This document shows positions 22,339-31,125 of a stretch of 64,000 nt of DNA, piece by piece. Below the pieces are notes generated by a model. It had not been told where the DNA came from. It made no database searches and saw nothing but the letters and a program-made list of their open reading frames with translations. Numbering within the stretch: the first letter of the stretch is position 1; each line of letters opens with the position of its first letter. The stretch is from Sepiola atlantica (Eukaryota > Mollusca > Cephalopoda > Sepiida > Sepiolidae), in contig OY744546.1 of NCBI GenBank assembly GCA_963556195.1, positions 69,296,803-69,360,802 on the forward strand, written 5' to 3'. Both the position numbers and the translations under genes were made by a program.

Positions 22339-22619
22339 TGTTAAGCTTTGAAGTGTAGAGCGTAGCATCGTGGTAGACTATGAGTCACGAAGACATAGAA
22401 AAAAAGACAAGAATAGAATGGGGTAACAATAACACGTGCGCATTGCACAAGTTTTATTCTCGGACTGAAGATACAATTTTGAAAGAACAAATTTGGCGCC
22501 TAATTTTCATGTCACGTGATACCTCTGCAGCGCAGTAATTATCACGTAGTGCGGTGATCAGGTCGATGGCCTTATCACCACTTGGTTGAGTGGAACTATA
22601 TTCAGTTGACAATTCAACA
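22339..22619 (-). repeat. Ty1/copia 3' LTR
   Basis: On the minus strand it begins TGTTGAATTGTCAACTG right after a CAGTTGAAGGGGG polypurine tract, carries an AATAAA, and ends CTTAACA. It sits downstream of copia pol, separated only by a SINE inserted at the tract. Confidence 0.6.
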
Positions 22620-22636
22620 TACCCCCTTCAACTGAT

Positions 22637-22935
22637 GGTAGTATCTGTTCCGATGGATACTGCACGCCTGTCCTGTGCAGTTCTAGGAGGTCCACCCTCC
22701 CAGGCTTTGCCTCCCCTCTTTGGGGAGGAGTAAGTTTATTGCTTACTGTCTGAGGCGCCCCTACCGGGGAATGCCGACGGGGCTGCCCAGGCATTTTTAA
22801 ATGGCCAGAGTGCTTACTTCTCGAGCGCTGGCTTTTCAAACCCCACTTTCTCGACCCGATCTTGGGTCACATCTTACTTGTGGGAGTAAGATAAAACTGG
22901 CCTTGTGCCTAACTCCTGGGGAGGAGTAAATAAAA
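22637..22935 (+). mobile_element. U2-headed SINE, copy 2, with 15 bp target duplication
   Basis: CCCCCTTCAACTGAT flanks the insert on both sides (22622-22636 and 22936-22950), so the insertion ends are exact. The copy starts within the U2-like GTAGTATCTGTTC, lacking the first ~30 nt, and lacks the inner CTATAGACCGG hairpin. It ends GGAGGAGTAAATAAAA. The target is the polypurine tract of a copia element. Confidence 0.93.
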
Positions 22936-23143
22936 CCCCCTTCAACTGATATATATTCGTAATGTTTTTTTGTTTTAACACTTTTCACATTAATAGGCCT
23001 TAAAACAATTTTTTTTTGTTCACAATATAAAAGTTTGTTTGTACATTTGTTGTGTCATCAATAGTTTTCAAAAGTTTTTTTGTTTTTTTGTAATACCCTT
23101 TCACATTTATAGGCCTTAAAAAACACATTTTTTGTTTTTGTTT

Positions 23144-24331
23144 TCAGAGTCCCATTAGTAAATGTCTGAAGTTTTCATTTCTAAATCTATTTGCTGGTTT
23201 GGTAAATATATCGGCTATGTTTTCTTCACTTGCAACGTGAATTAACTCAAGCATATTATTTTGTAATTCGTCTCTAATGAAATCTAATATCTATGTGTTT
23301 TGATCTTTGGTGATTTACGGGGTTTTTCGCTAAGGTTATCGCGCTCTGATTATCGCAATATAATGAGAATGTATCGATTTTCTTGTTTAATAAATCTGTC
23401 GTTAGTGTTTTTAGGCATTTTCCTTCCTGTGTGGCTGCACTGATTGACATATATTCAGCCTCGCAAGTAGATAACGCGACTGGACTGTTTTCGCGTTTTC
23501 CACGAAATTAATGGCCCGTTGTCGGAGATTTTAAATCCATATCCATTTATGCTTCGTCTATCCTGTGAGTTTGCCCAATCTGCATTACAAAAACCTATGA
23601 TGTTTAAAGTACTTTTAGTGGGTTTGAATATTAATTGTTGATTGATTGTGGCTTTTATATACCTTAGGGCGCGTTTAGCTAACAGCATGTGATTTTCGTA
23701 TGGTTTATTCATATATTGTGATAGTTTTGTTACTATGAAACATAAGTCTGGCCTGGTGGCTGTCATTGCATATATTAAGCTTCCGACAATTTCTCTATAT
23801 AGCTTTTCGTCTGCTAATTTCCTAGTTTCGTTACATAACTTGTTAATATTATTTTCGCTAGGTGTGTATTTACGTTTACAATCTTTCATTCCAAATCTTT
23901 CTAATAATTTTTGAAGATATCGTTTTTGATGCATGTATATTGTTTTGTTTTCATATGTAAATTCTATGCCTAAAAAATATTTGATTTTGCCTTGATCTGT
24001 CATTTAAAATTTTTCTTTTAGAATAGTTTTCGTATTTATCATATTTTCGTTACCTTTTGTCGCTATTAGTATGTCATCTACCCATACAATAATAATTGTA
24101 TATTTGTCATTATATTGTGTATAAACACAAACGTCTGCCAATGATTGACTAAATCCGTTTTCTATTAGATGTGTGTGTAACAAATTATTCCAATTTCTAC
24201 CACTTTGTCTTAAACCATATAGTGATTTATTTAATTTATACACTAATCTACCGGTTTTGTTTTTATTTTCTATTTCAAATCTTTTTGCCTGTTCCATGTA
24301 AAGTTCCAAATTTATCGGTGCGTTTAGATTT
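23144..24331 (-). pseudogene. Ty1/copia pol fragment: RT end, RNase H, C-terminus
   Basis: The minus strand starts within L-N-A-P-I, continues with E-L-Y-M-E-Q and L-Y-G-L-R-Q-S-G-R, and has the RT active-site box V-D-D-I-L-I. A single in-frame TAA (24004-24006) interrupts it. RNase H follows (Y-R-E-I-V-G-S-L-I-Y; A-D-W-A-N-S; S-W-K-T-R-K-Q). A frameshift near 23490 leads to S-T-C-E-A-E-Y, and another near 23285 to A-D-I-F-T-K-P and the natural stop at 23144-23146. The N-terminal half (gag, protease, integrase, early RT) is missing. It is dead, with three lesions. Confidence 0.92.
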
Positions 24332-24598
24332 CAGATTTTACGTCTAATTTCCCTTATTCAGCATTAAAGGAACAATTTCGAGGGTATCCTCAGTGCTTTT
24401 AAAAAACAATTAATCTTGAACTTAAATCACGGATCTTAGTAAAAGGGAGACCACTCTCGACAGAGTTCTCTCCTAGGCATAGAAAGAAATTTAAATTAAT
24501 TAAAAATGAAACGTAGGAACGAGCAAATAGATAAACAAATTTAAAAAGAACAATTTTTTTTTAAATAAAGATAATAAGAATAATTATATATATATATA
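24332..24598. other. AT-rich junction, nothing recognised
   Basis: It separates the truncated copia from a MITE and ends in a TA run, which is the MITE's target. Confidence 0.4.
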
Positions 24599-24898
24599 CA
24601 GGGTGGGCCAAAATAAGGGTCCTATCTTTAAATTTGAATAACTTGAATTTGAATAACTTCCACAAAATAAAAGTTAAACTCACCAAACTTTATGACTGAC
24701 CCTTCCGAGATTTTTTGAAATAAACAAAACAAATTTTAGCCGAAAAACACTTCTTAAAACTTACAAAAACTAAAGTATTGTTTTTTACACTGTTTTGAGT
24801 TTTTTAAGCAAAAATAATGTTTTCTAAATGAGGGTACGTTCCTTAGGGCTAATACGGCTCATGCTTGCTTCGGAAGGGGTCCTTTACTTATTCTAAAA

Positions 24899-24932
<34 letters not shown>

Positions 24933-24990
24933 TCAATAAATAAAAAAGTTATGAATTTTTAAAAATAGGACCCTTATTTTTGCCCACCCT
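24599..24990. mobile_element. Mariner-like MITE, copy 1 (392 bp)
   Basis: Terminal inverted repeats of about 35 bp start CAGGGTGGGCCAAAATAAGG and close with the counterpart CCTTATTTTTGCCCACCCT. Both ends abut TA runs, in line with TA target duplication. The interior contains a poly-A stretch and no coding frame. Confidence 0.85.
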
Positions 24991-25122
24991 ATATATATAT
25001 ATATAGGCAAAAGATATAGGCAAAATGCCTTCATAAGCAACCATGTGTTAGATGCAGATATTTTTTATTAAATCAAAATAAAAAATAAAAACATCTTTTT
25101 TTCTTCTTCATCTTGACTTTTT

Positions 25123-25174
25123 TTTATCTAATATTTCGCTTGATATAACAAGCCTCGTCAGAGCTTTAGACAAA
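25123..25174 (-). ncRNA. Hammerhead ribozyme motif 1
   Basis: The minus strand has CUGACGA (25155-25161), stem II GCUUG/CAAGC with a UUAUAU loop, GAAA (25134-25137), then UAUU. Stem I can form from UUUGUCU (25168-25174) and AGAUAAA (25123-25129), 7 bp with an internal loop. The core fits CUGANGA...GAAA without a mismatch. Stem III would be a self-complementary AUAU, as in short type I hammerheads that work as dimers. Confidence 0.7.
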
Positions 25175-25407
25175 TAAAAGGTATTAACCTTTTTTTTTTT
25201 CGTAATAATCCTTTCTGGTCTTGTAGAAGTGTCGTCCGATGTTGTGGACTAACGGTGCAAATGTCTGTTTTAAATTGAACTTAAATCGCGCATGGTCGCT
25301 GGTAGTTATCAATTTGGGAAAGTTCATTACGTTCGTTATGTTTAAAATTCAAAAGATGCTTAAAAAAATGAACTTTCCCAAATTATATATATATATATAT
25401 ATATATA

Positions 25408-25789
25408 CAGGGTGGGCAAAAATAAGGGTCCTATTTTTTAAAATTCATAACTTTTTTATTTATTGATTTTTTTTTTTTTTTTTTAGAATAAGTAAAGGAC
25501 CCCTTCCGAAGCAAGCATGAGCCGTATTAGCCCTAAGGAACGTACCCTCATTTAGAAAACATTATTTTTGCTTAAAAAACTCAAAACAATGTAAAAACCA
25601 ATACTTTAGTTTTTGTAAGTTTTAAGAAGTGTTTTTCGGCTAAAATTTGTTTTGTTTATTTTAAAAAATCTCGGAAGGGTCAGTCTACACACACATAAAG
25701 TTTGGTGAGTTTAACTTTTATTTTGTGGAAGTTATTCAAATTCAAGTTATTCAAATTTAAAGATAGGACCCTTATTTTGGCCCACCCTG
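25408..25789. mobile_element. Mariner-like MITE, copy 2, inverted to copy 1
   Basis: Same ends and interior as 24599-24990 in opposite orientation, also inserted in a TA run. A short CTACACACACA insertion distinguishes it. Between the two copies lies hammerhead motif 1. Confidence 0.85.
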
Positions 25790-25841
25790 TATATATATGG
25801 AAAATTAATAAAATGAAAGCCAAAACTATATTATTTATGTA

Positions 25842-25885
25842 TTCATCAACGTTTCGTCTTTATTGTGAGACTTGATCAGGATGAA
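25842..25885 (-). ncRNA. Hammerhead ribozyme relic 2
   Basis: Minus strand: stem I UUCAUC/GAUGAA pairs perfectly (25880-25885 with 25842-25847), stem II is GUCU.../...AGAC and GAAAC is intact. The core reads CUGAUCA in place of CUGANGA, so the invariant G8 is lost and self-cleavage is not expected. It matches motif 5 (34267-34308) closely and marks a Penelope-type terminal repeat around 25800-26040. Confidence 0.65.
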
Positions 25886-26072
25886 GAAAAATGCAGAAAA
25901 AATAATCATGCAATCATCAATTTTGATCTGCCCGAAAGCGGCGTGCCTCGAGTGGACTATGAGTGAAAGAATAACAAATTGGATGCGTGTTAACCGCAGC
26001 AGTTCAATGGAGTTTTTATTAACCAATCAATAATTATTAAATTATTTATGATCATATAAGTATATGCATATG

Positions 26073-26121
<49 letters not shown>

Positions 26122-26198
26122 AAGGAGTAAGGCTACCAACATTTGTAGAATGTTTTTTCCAACATTTATTTATTATTTTGTTGTTTTACCATTTTATA

Positions 26199-26250
26199 AT
26201 TTTATATAACGCGTTTCAAGCGGTCGTCTGCTTTCATCAGATATGAAAAT
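26199..26250 (-). ncRNA. Hammerhead ribozyme motif 3 (left arm)
   Basis: Minus strand: stem I AUUUUCAUAU/AUAUAAAAU (9 bp, one bulge), CUGAUGA (26234-26240), stem II AAGC/GCUU, GAAA (26214-26217), CGCGUU. The core is intact. Stem II has an A·C mismatch above its first four pairs. Confidence 0.72.
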
Positions 26251-26252
26251 CC

Positions 26253-26304
26253 ATTTTCATATCTGATGAAAGCGGACCACCGCTTGAAACGCGTTATATA
26301 AAAT
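26253..26304 (+). ncRNA. Hammerhead ribozyme motif 4 (right arm)
   Basis: Plus strand: stem I 26253-26262 with 26296-26304 (9 bp, one bulged C), CUGAUGA (26263-26269), stem II AAGCGG/CCGCUU with an ACCA loop (26270-26285), GAAA (26286-26289), then CGCGUU. It is the best-formed of the set. Stem III (ACGCGU) is self-complementary and would be only 2 bp alone but 6 bp in a dimer. Confidence 0.78.
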
Positions 26305-26437
26305 TATAAAATGGTAAAACAACAAAATAATAAATAAATGTTGAAAAATACATTCTACAAATGTTGGTAGCCTTACTCCTTTACATATATACTTTTCTCT
26401 CGTTGGAATTGCACTAATACTGCACTACCCTCTTTTC

Positions 26438-26467
<30 letters not shown>

Positions 26468-26468
<1 letters not shown>

Positions 26469-26962
26469 TTTGTTTCATTTTACTAATTCTCAGAAATCAA
26501 GGGACCTCTACCTGGGGCTAACACTTGATCCCTATATGAGATACATAGATATTCGAATATTCTATTAAATTTCTCTTTTATCTCTCAAACGTTGAGTTAG
26601 TAAAGAAGTTAAGAACATTAATTTTAATTTTCCTCTCCCCAATTGACCAGTTGATTATGTTATAGTATATCTTTCTTTTGGTCTCTTGGCCTTACCGGAT
26701 TCGAGGACCAGAATTCATCTGGTCTGGTGGAGTATCCAGCTAAGTGTTGTGACTTGAAGTAACATTACTTAGAGAAGGTGCCCTATTCCTCGTATGAGCT
26801 AATGCAAAGGGGATCTTATTTGGGCTTCGAATACTATGTTATTTTGAATATTTAGTCAGGAGTTACTTGTAGGAGTAAGTATCCTCATGTCAGGTCGTCC
26901 TGACAAACCCCTGTACAGAGAGACCGAAGACACTTGAGGATGGTGTCTAGTAGGTAATTCAA
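26468..26962 (+). mobile_element. TIR element of the 32.6 kb family, 5'-truncated copy
   Basis: It matches 32784-33265 through TCTCAGAAATCAAGGG, CTTACCGGATTC and TTCCTCGTATGAG to the right inverted end (GTCTAGTAGGTAATTCAAACT). The left inverted end is missing. Confidence 0.75.
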
Positions 26963-26963
26963 A

Positions 26964-26965
<2 letters not shown>

Positions 26966-27012
<47 letters not shown>
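26966..27012. repeat. (GT)n(TA)n microsatellite
   Basis: About 17 GT units followed by TA. Confidence 0.95.
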
Positions 27013-27163
27013 CAGCATGCACATAAGTGTATGCACATCCATCCTGTGTGGTAAAAAAACAAACTTAATGTTTGACAATATAGTGGAAGAGAATAGAATT
27101 GTGAGGTGTTCAGAGAGACGAGGGAAAGGATAACTTTAATTATATTAATCCAAAATATTGATA

Positions 27164-27262
27164 GTATTATTTACCTCCTCTTCAAGAGGTTAGGCACAAG
27201 GCCATTTTTATCTTAATTTTATCTAAGATGTGTCCCAAGGTCGGGTCGGAAAGTGGGGTTTA
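27164..27262 (-). mobile_element. U2-headed SINE, copy 3 (3' end only)
   Basis: The minus strand holds only the last ~100 bp: GACCCGACCTTGGG, ACATCTTA, GGCCTTGTGCCTAACCTC and GAGGAGGTAAATAAT. Confidence 0.8.
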
Positions 27263-27684
27263 TATTAATTTATACTTAATTGTCCACACATGTGAGTGAA
27301 CATCTGCAATCTTAGCAAAATCTCCATCATACCAGCAATTATAGGAGCAACAGGACTAATGAAAAAGAATTTTAAAAGCTATCTGGCGAGTATACCCAGT
27401 GAACCGAGTGCAAGAGAAATACAAACAAATTGCACTTAAAGGGACGGTTAGAATCTTAAAAAGATCTCTTGGCTGGAGTGTCTGAAATAGCCGGTGAATG
27501 TCTGGCATCCAGTAGGATGCCCCATCTCCAGCAAAAATGGAAAGATAAGAAAAATTAAAAATTAAAAAATGTGCACATGTACGATCCATAAAAAGTAACT
27601 TTATATGTGAGAGTAATTTACTGAAAATACATAATTTATATAGACATTGTGCGATGTATGTGGAGAAAATGTGGTATGGGGTGG
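27263..27684. other. Nothing recognised
   Basis: Ordinary AT-rich sequence. A 77-codon minus-strand frame (27356-27589) has no motif I know. Confidence 0.4.
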
Positions 27685-28053
27685 TTATCCAGGATCTGAT
27701 GTTAATTTTTGTTCAGCCATGATGAGCTTGCTGATCATCAGAGATATATTATAAAAACCGTTATGTTGTTTGATGGTGTTGGAGTTTGTGATGAATGCTG
27801 CTTCAAGGAGTCTGCATCGAGATTTATTTGATATGAATTTAATGATTTTAGCCTGTTCAAAATTAAATGAGTAGTCGTGTTGTGTAACATGGGAGAAAAG
27901 CGTGTTAAGGAAGTTGCTATTTTTAATGTCTCTTTTGTGTTTATCGAGCCTTCTCTTTAGTTCCCATTGAGTTTCCCCTATGTATATTTGATGACAATTA
28001 TTACATGGGATAGTGTATATACCGGCGTTAGATGTAGATTGAGGAAATCACCT
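27685..28053 (-). pseudogene. Penelope-like GIY-YIG endonuclease fragment
   Basis: A minus-strand frame of about 120 codons without an ATG near its start reads A-G-I-Y-T-I-P-C-N-N-C-H-Q-I-Y-I-G-E-T, followed by an R-R-L-D-K-H-K-R segment, H-V-T-Q-H-D and a late L-L-E-A-A-F-I. It ends at a TAA (27685-27687). This is the GIY-YIG fold with the C-x2-C insertion typical of endonuclease-bearing Penelope-like elements, which nicks target DNA for reverse transcription. The upstream reverse transcriptase is absent; an unrelated LINE tail lies at that junction. The hammerhead motifs downstream on the same strand are also typical of this class. Confidence 0.85.
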
Positions 28054-28054
28054 C

Positions 28055-28390
28055 CATAAACAATGAACAAGAACCTCAAACAACAAATACTTCTCTCATA
28101 AATAGACATCTGCTTTTACCCACTCATTCCAATAACACAATAATTTGCGACACGGTTAATAAACTAGGAATTCCCGCCATACAAACCATATCACAAACTA
28201 TCAAACAATAAACTCTGCAAAATACCTTGAAGAAGGCCAAAAACAATGTGGAGAGACGGTCTTAATAGCCAACTAGGGCCTACTTGCCTAAGCCTAGCCA
28301 GAGATAAAACAAGGAAAAGAAACCAGGGAGGGGTTCCTCCTTAAGGATTGATAAAAAAAACCATGATGATGATGAAGATGATGATGATAT
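28055..28390 (+). mobile_element. LINE 3' end fragment with ATG-type tail
   Basis: The plus strand has a short frame ending C-D-T-V-N-K-L-G-I-P-A-I-Q and a stop (28207-28209), then a tail with GGGGTTCCTCCTTAAGGA and a closing (GAT)n run. It looks like a 5'-truncated LINE next to the Penelope fragment. Confidence 0.5.
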
Positions 28391-28570
28391 ATATGGTACA
28401 AAAAAATTTAACTACAAAGTTCATGCCAAAAAATAACAAAGTATAATTCCAAGTGTTCAAATATTTTTTTTAATAATGTGCATAATACATGATTTTGATG
28501 GTTTGGTGTAAGGGACAGTCTGTAATATCAAGTCCACAGTCTGGATTTTCAGCACCCTTTTAGCACCCTT

Positions 28571-28576
28571 TTTATT
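28571..28576 (-). promoter_or_regulatory. Candidate polyadenylation signal of SCYL1 homologue
   Basis: AATAAA on the minus strand, about 200 nt after the stop codon at 28777-28779, giving a plausible short 3' UTR. Confidence 0.45.
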
Positions 28577-28610
28577 ATACCCACACAAACATCACTACCC
28601 CCCACCCACT

Positions 28611-28639
28611 CTTTTAAAAAAAAAAAGAAAAAAAAAAAG

Positions 28640-28670
<31 letters not shown>

Positions 28671-28676
28671 AAAAAA
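28611..28676. repeat. A-rich (A9-11G)n tract
   Basis: Five A runs separated by single G bases. Confidence 0.9.
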
Positions 28677-28776
28677 CGTCGTCCATGATTTAATTGTCTT
28701 TTAAAAGATTCATTTTCCAACGATTCAACCATTGCCATTCTCTTTAGGACATGAAATAATTCTGCCTTGCGAGAAT

Positions 28777-28916
28777 TTAATCCCGGCTGAGTTTTTTAAC
28801 TCCGAGCTTCATGGCTCCAGCCGTCTTCCTTTGTTCTCGCTTCTCCTGTAATTCTTTCTGTCGCTGTAACTTGCGTTCTTCTCGTTCTACTTTCTTCCGT
28901 ATGCCGTCTTCGTTGC
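28777..28916 (-). CDS. SCYL1: SCYL1 exon F (last coding exon)
   Basis: 140 nt: 2 nt, 45 codons and TAA (28777-28779). The acceptor is TTGCAG. It encodes a charged coiled coil rich in E-R-K-Q and the end M-K-L-G-V-K-K-L-S-R-D. In known SCYL1 the C-terminal dibasic motif binds COPI. Here two extra residues (S-R) fall between K-K-L and the terminal Asp. Confidence 0.9.
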
Positions 28917-31093
28917 CTGCAAATAAAATCAAAAAATGGAAACGACCAGAATATTTTACAGCAAATCAGAATTCTATGCAATAACATTAGGATACACGAC
29001 TAGACTGAGATGTACGAGCGATAGACAGAACAATAGATAGACATAGAGAAATAGACGGTGCTTATTTACAACAGGGTCCCTGTAGAAAATTGTTTTCATG
29101 TAAAATCAGTATTTTGTACTTACTCAGTCATAGTTTCTCACTCACGGTACGAAAAAAAAATTTTAAAATATCAAGTAGAACTTTAATTAGAACGATTTTT
29201 CCATTTCCATAATGGCGATGTACAACGTCTATTCGCCGACATTTTGTTTGTGGCCGATTGATGGTGATAATTTACCAAAGTTTATTAAAATTATGGAATT
29301 CTCTAAGTAAAAAAACATTTTTTTTTTTAATTAACGCCTCGCCCTCCCAATTAATAGCTGCCCAGAGGGCAGATAGGTTTTGCTAGTTTCTACTACTTGA
29401 GTGTCATGGATCGACATTTCTACTACTTGAGTGTCATGGATTGACATTTCTACTACTTGAGTGTCATGGATCAACATGTCTACTACTTGAGTGTTATGGA
29501 TCAACATTTCTACTACTTGAGTGTTATGGATCAACATGTCTACTACTTGAGCGTCATGGATCAACATTTCTACTACTTGAGTGTCATGGATCAACATTTC
29601 TACTACTTGAGTGTCATGGATCAACATGTCTACTACTTGAGCGTCATGGATCAACATTTCTACTACTTGAGTGTCATGGATCAACATTTCTACTACTTGA
29701 GTGTCATGGATCAACATTTCTACTACTTGAGTGTTATGGATCAACATTTCTACTACTTGAGTGTCATGGATCAACATTTCTACTACTTGAGTGTCATGGA
29801 TCAACATTTCTACTACTTGAGTGTTATGGATCAACATGTCTACTACTTGAGCGTCATGGATCAACATTTCTACTACTTGAGTGTCATGGATCAACATTTC
29901 TACTACTTGAGCGTCATGGATCAACATTTCTACTACTTGAGTGTTATGGATCAACATTTCTACTACTTGAGTGTCATGGATCAACATTTCTACTACTTGA
30001 GTGTCATGGATCAACATTTCTACTACTTGAGCGTCATGGATCAACATTTCTACTACTTGAGTGTTATGGATCAACATTTCCACTACTTGAGTGTCATGGA
30101 TCAACATTTCTACTACTTGAGTGTTATGGATCAACATTTCTACTACTTGAGTGTTATGGATCAACATTTCTACTACTTGAGTGTCATGGATCAACATTTC
30201 TACTACTTGAGTGTTATGGATCAACATTTCTACTACTTGAGTGTCATGGATCAACATTTCTACTACTTGAGTGTTATGGATCGACATTTCTACTACTTGA
30301 ACGTTATGGATCAATATTTCTACTACTTGAGCGTTATGGATCAATATTTCTACTACTTGAGTGTTATGGATCTATTAAAGTTTAAAACCATCAACAACAT
30401 TAACAACACCTTGAAACTTACCCTTGCTTGATCCACTATCAGCTTTCCAAGCATGTGGATCTCCCCAGGTTACTTCTTGCCAAACTTCGGAATTTTGGGT
30501 TACGCTTTTTGGTTCTTTTGGAGAAGTGATTACCTGGGGGGCAGGACTTTTTTTACGGGCGGTCGATGTCTGAAAGAGAAAAAAAATAAAGATTTGAAGT
30601 AGAGATGAAAGGAAAAAATCAATGTGGACGATACTAAAAATTGCGGAACGAGAACACGCTACCCCTGTTGATTAAATAAATCGTTTCCGTTCGAAATTCA
30701 GTACAGGTTCCCGAGTTCGACAGAAAGATTCCCCGAGTTCGATAAAATACAGCAGCCGAAACGTTGTGAGAATAACATTCAAGATGAGAACAATAGTCGA
30801 AATAATCCAAATCCATACACTTTATTCTTAATTGACACGTCAATTGTATTATTTATTTATCTTATGTACAATCCAACATGACGATGATGATGATATGATA
30901 TATGATGATGATGATATGATATATGATGATGATATGATGATGATATATGATGATGATGATATATGATGATGATATGATATATGATGATGATATATGATGA
31001 TGATATATGATGATGATATGATATATGATGATGATATATGATGATGATATATGATGATGATGATGATGATGATATGATATATGATGATGATAT

Positions 31094-31125
<32 letters not shown>

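Larger units (their letters stand above)
26113..26390. repeat. 278 bp near-perfect palindrome
   Basis: Two ~137 bp arms meet at about 26251, with only a handful of mismatches. Each arm carries one hammerhead motif pointing away from the centre. (TA)n runs flank both sides (26073-26118 on the left). It may be two head-to-head terminal repeats of a Penelope-like or retrozyme element. Confidence 0.9.

Noticed and set aside
28796..28987. 63-codon minus-strand ORF at the SCYL1 end
   Set aside because: Out-of-frame reading through intron and exon F; the splice-consistent frame ends at 28777.
29331..30431. Three long overlapping ORFs (314-337 codons) on both strands
   Set aside because: They are readings of a 30 bp minisatellite with no stop in the unit; the region lies within an intron.
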